A stretch of 64,000 nucleotides of DNA, from NCBI GenBank assembly GCA_022509085.1, contig JAFLTW010000002.1, positions 180,455 through 244,454 on the forward strand. The letters are read 5' to 3'. Under the pieces are notes generated by a model. That model was given only the letters and a program-made list of their open reading frames with translations. It was not told where the DNA came from and searched no databases. The DNA is from Muribaculaceae bacterium (GTDB lineage: Bacteria > Bacteroidota > Bacteroidia > Bacteroidales > Muribaculaceae). Position numbers and translations under genes: made by a program. Each line of letters begins with the position of its first letter. Position 1 is the stretch's first letter. Below are positions 61,353 through 64,000 of the stretch, in pieces.

Positions 61353-63080
61353 ATGAAAAAATTACTGTTGAGTTTATCGCTCGTTTTTATTTCTTTAAGA
61401 CTTATCTCAGGCGATACAACTCAATTTCCCATAAATATCCCTCCAGATATTGAACAGAAAGCTAAAAATAATGACATAGAGTCTCTACAGATTTTAGGTT
61501 ATTGTTATTTGATTGGAAACCATCCTCTTGTAGCGAATAAATTTGTAGATAAAAATCCCTATTCTATAGACGTTGAAAAAGCTATTGATTGTTTTGAAAA
61601 AGCATCTAAGAAAGGGAGTGGGAACGCTTCGTGCGAGTTAGGAAATATTTATTATAATGGTTTTTTAAAAAAAGGTGGAACACGGGTACAGAGCATAAAA
61701 AAAGCCATTCAATTTTACTCTAAAGCCATAGAGCAAAGTTATTATAAGGCATACGTCAATTTAGCATCTGTTTATCTGGGCTCCGGAAAACAGCTAATCT
61801 CCGAAGGTATTCTCACCGATGCAGATGAAATTGAGTTTGACCGAAAAAGACTATCAATTGCGAAAGAATATCTTAACACAGCAATAAATCTAGGTATATC
61901 TGAAGCATTTATTTTGATGGGAAGGGTTTACGAAAATGGCTTAATAGGAGAACCTGAAAATTGGGAAAAAGCTTACTTCTTATATTCCAAAGCTTTAGAT
62001 ATGGGCAATCTTGAAGCTACTTCATATCTATTTAATCTTTCTTACCAAGGCAAAGGTTGTCCTCGCAACCATAGGACTGCTTTTGAGTATTTGGCAAAGG
62101 GAGTCAATGGTAACGATTATACGGCCATGGAAACTTTAAAATTCCTTCCCAATAAAATTCATAATGTGCCCAAAAATATTAATTCACTTGAGCCTCCTCG
62201 AGTGGAATACCGATATAACGATTTGATTATCATTAATGATTTAAATGATTGGTATATTCTTAATTCTGACTCTATAAGAGTGTCTGAAAGGCGCTACGAT
62301 AAAATAGACCTTGATTCTATATCCCATAAACTTTTAGGATACATTGACCAAAGTTCAGTAGAACTCGATGAGTATGGGCTTGAAACTGTTCCAATTCAAG
62401 AATTTCTGTTTGAAGATTATTTGAATCAAACTACCGGAAACCCTCTTATCGGAGCACAAAAATTTGATAAGATTTTGACCTTGGATCCCATGAATCTTGA
62501 AGGTTATAACACCATGGCTTACTACAACAAGGCTGTAATTCATTATAATATGAATATGCCCACTACGGCTTTTGAATACATAAACATAGCCTTGGAACTA
62601 GACCCTGATTTTGAATTGGCAAAGGAAACGCGTGAAAATATATTATCCCTGTCTCTAGAGAATTTTCAAAAACGCAACAAAGAACATGCAAATAAGACCA
62701 ATCTAATTCTCGATTGTATAGCAATTGGCCTCGCCGGCTTAACGGAGTCACTCGATAACGTACAGTCAACAAAAAGAGAATACTCTATCGTGACTGAATC
62801 GAATAAAGAGGAAATATTGAAAAAAAATAAAGAAAAGGCCAAACGGGCAAAACAATTAGGTAAAGATGCTAGGAAAGAATTAAACCGCTCCATATATTTT
62901 AATACCATGCAGAATTGCTACCGAGAATACATCTTTATGATTGAAGCGGCCAAGACAAATCCTGTCGATTACCCGGTAGAAAGAGTAAAGCATATTCAAT
63001 CTGAAATGAAGGGTATAAGGAAAAGATTTCCTGACGTTATAACTAAGCATGAAAATGAAGATTGGATAAGAGAATCTTGA
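61353..63080 (+). CDS. Sel1/TPR-repeat exported protein, AT-rich
   Basis: 575 aa with an N-terminal signal-like stretch (MKKLLLSLSLVFISLRLISG). Repeats of the Sel1 type: AIDCFEKASKKGSGNASCELGNIYYNGF (about residues 81-108), AIQFYSKAIEQSYYKAYVNLASVY, AKEYLNTAINLGISEAFILMGRVYENG, AYFLYSKALDMGNLEATSYLFNLSYQ. Further TPR-like helices at the C-terminus (AFEYINIALELDPDFELAKETRENILSLSLENFQKRNKEHANKT). Sel1 proteins act as adaptors. It is much more AT-rich than argS and the PPTase gene beside it, which suggests transfer. Confidence 0.75.
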   Translation: MKKLLLSLSLVFISLRLISGDTTQFPINIPPDIEQKAKNNDIESLQILGYCYLIGNHPLVANKFVDKNPYSIDVEKAIDCFEKASKKGSGNASCELGNIYYNGFLKKGGTRVQSIKKAIQFYSKAIEQSYYKAYVNLASVYLGSGKQLISEGILTDADEIEFDRKRLSIAKEYLNTAINLGISEAFILMGRVYENGLIGEPENWEKAYFLYSKALDMGNLEATSYLFNLSYQGKGCPRNHRTAFEYLAKGVNGNDYTAMETLKFLPNKIHNVPKNINSLEPPRVEYRYNDLIIINDLNDWYILNSDSIRVSERRYDKIDLDSISHKLLGYIDQSSVELDEYGLETVPIQEFLFEDYLNQTTGNPLIGAQKFDKILTLDPMNLEGYNTMAYYNKAVIHYNMNMPTTAFEYINIALELDPDFELAKETRENILSLSLENFQKRNKEHANKTNLILDCIAIGLAGLTESLDNVQSTKREYSIVTESNKEEILKKNKEKAKRAKQLGKDARKELNRSIYFNTMQNCYREYIFMIEAAKTNPVDYPVERVKHIQSEMKGIRKRFPDVITKHENEDWIRES

Positions 63081-63176
63081 GAGACAGGTAACGTTACGGC
63101 AAGTAACGTTAAAGTTCGCTTATGCCCAGGAAAAGGTAATAGTTAAGAGCTAACAATTAACAGTTACAAAGATATA

Positions 63177-63776
63177 ATGGACTTCATTTACGAACGCCGA
63201 CGCCTCCCCATAGGAGTGAAGGTAGAGGAGGTGACCGGCGGCGCCCGCTACAAGGGCCGTGTATGGCTCGAGATTGCGCGCCAGATCTATTGCGAGAACG
63301 GTAAGGACGGCTACCGCGAGCTGGGCCATTTCGCCTCGGGCGCACCCTTCCTCTACGGAGCCGACGAACGCATCTCCATATCCCACACGGAGGGTTGCCT
63401 CGTGGTGGCAACAAAGGCTGTGGCTCCTGACACCGACCTTCGGGAGTTCACGCCGAGTGCCGCACTCGGAGTCGATGTGGAACGCTCCGACCGCGAGAAG
63501 GTTACCGCTCTGCGCGAACGGTTTCTTACCGAAAGGGAACTGAAGGAGGTGGTACCCGACACTCTGGAGGCATCCATAATTGCGTGGACTTGCAAGGAGG
63601 CGATGCTGAAGGCTGTGATGGATCCGGCCATCGACTGGCATCACGCCATCGAGATAAAGAAACTCCCCACCCTCTCCGAGGAGGGACGGGGAGTCGTAAG
63701 TCGCGGAGATGAGTCGTTGGAGTTTCAGCTTTACACCTACCGCTCCGAGGGCTACATCATCACTGTGGCGTATTAG
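63177..63776 (+). CDS. 4'-phosphopantetheinyl transferase
   Basis: 199 aa, short Sfp/AcpT-type enzyme. The GVDVERSD motif (about residues 99-106) and WTCKEAMLKAV (about residues 137-147) are the PPTase signatures for metal and pantetheine binding. Attaches the phosphopantetheine arm of CoA to carrier proteins. A direct repeat GTAACGTTA lies in the upstream spacer. Confidence 0.9.
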   Translation: MDFIYERRRLPIGVKVEEVTGGARYKGRVWLEIARQIYCENGKDGYRELGHFASGAPFLYGADERISISHTEGCLVVATKAVAPDTDLREFTPSAALGVDVERSDREKVTALRERFLTERELKEVVPDTLEASIIAWTCKEAMLKAVMDPAIDWHHAIEIKKLPTLSEEGRGVVSRGDESLEFQLYTYRSEGYIITVAY

Positions 63777-63796
63777 GTATAGGAAATTTTGAAAAG

Positions 63797-63823
63797 GAGG
63801 GGCGCCCCATTGGGACGCCCCTC
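63797..63823. terminator. Terminator between PPTase and the right-edge gene
   Basis: Stem GAGGGGCG / CGCCCCTC. On the minus strand it is followed by CTTTTC, so it likely ends the right-edge gene and may also serve the PPTase gene. Confidence 0.7.
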
Positions 63824-63829
63824 ACTGTG

Positions 63830-64000
63830 TTATTCCGTTTCGCTGGCGTTTGCCATTTCCTGGGCCACGGGATCGACGGAGGGTTCGTCGTTGGTTGCGG
63901 CCTCAAGCTTCTTCATCATCGAGAAGATGAAGACGGCGCTGATCAGACAGATGATGATGAGGATGCCCCAGAGAGCCCAGAGGGGAAGCTTGCCCCAAAG
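63830..64000 (-). CDS. C-terminus of a membrane protein (partial, runs off right edge)
   Basis: The last 56 codons before a TAA stop at 63832-63830 are inside the window. They read one membrane helix (LWALWGILIIICLISAVFIF) then a charged tail (SMMKKLEAATNDEPSVDP and VAQEMANASETE at the end). It is probably a small single-pass protein, but the N-terminal part is not present. Not identified. Confidence 0.65.
   Translation of the reverse strand, partial: LWGKLPLWALWGILIIICLISAVFIFSMMKKLEAATNDEPSVDPVAQEMANASETE

Overview
This window looks like a chromosomal segment of a Bacteroidales bacterium, possibly Muribaculaceae (a family-level guess from protein style only). The support is the Bacteroidetes promoter (TTG, about 20 bp, TAnnTTTG) in front of many genes and tRNAs, Bacteroidales-only families (DUF6089-like, DUF6242-like, DUF5723-like, DUF4465-like, OstA-like), BspA-type leucine-rich repeats with a type IX-secretion-like tail, and the order DUF6089/uppS/bamA/ompH/ompH/murI typical of the phylum. 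Most genes are GC-rich. A few are clearly AT-rich: the MBL hydrolase near 24 kb, the TA pair near 52 kb and the Sel1-repeat gene near 62 kb.

Layout. 0-15.5 kb: topoisomerase IV subunit A, tRNA-Leu(UAG), a lipoprotein with a glycosidase-like fold, the tightly packed minus-strand run DUF1015 / EamA transporter / AraC regulator / mutL, a Fur-family regulator, a nitroreductase, an overlapping trio (membrane protein, thioesterase, dprA), a nucleoside phosphorylase and a porin. 15.6-26 kb: an accessory region that starts at tRNA-Ser(CGA). It holds a Fic protein, a flavin reductase, and a three-gene cluster (ComEC-like MBL hydrolase, BspA-like LRR protein, outer-membrane barrel), all separated by long non-coding mosaics of hairpin repeats. 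26-39 kb: housekeeping and envelope genes (AlkD-like protein, M49 peptidase, RlmI-like methyltransferase, rseP, dxr, YitT protein, trpS, TlpA-like thioredoxin, OstA-like protein, PPIase) and an unlisted 42-aa membrane protein. 39-51.5 kb: DUF5723/lipoprotein pair, tRNA-Leu(UAA), and the outer-membrane assembly cluster uppS-bamA-ompH-ompH-murI. 51.5-53 kb: a second accessory patch with a RelB/DinJ-like antitoxin and a PIN toxin, again bordered by the same repeats. 53-64 kb: ribD, M3 peptidase, Bax-inhibitor protein, EEP phosphatase/nuclease, rhomboid, HU, argS, a Sel1-repeat protein and a phosphopantetheinyl transferase.

The most unusual content is the repeat family. A module of about 105-120 bp (here called module H) occurs eight times, five in one orientation and three in the other, always next to accessory genes. 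It would fold into successive hairpins, and several stems differ between copies by paired, compensating base changes. Eight pairs of an 11-bp motif (GTTCTGCGATT or its complement) with an exact 16-bp period are scattered through the same mosaics. The tRNA-Ser end of the region carries a large nested inverted repeat and two extra copies of the tRNA 3' end. I do not recognise this family. Its function (structured RNA, mobile DNA, or recombination target) is unresolved.
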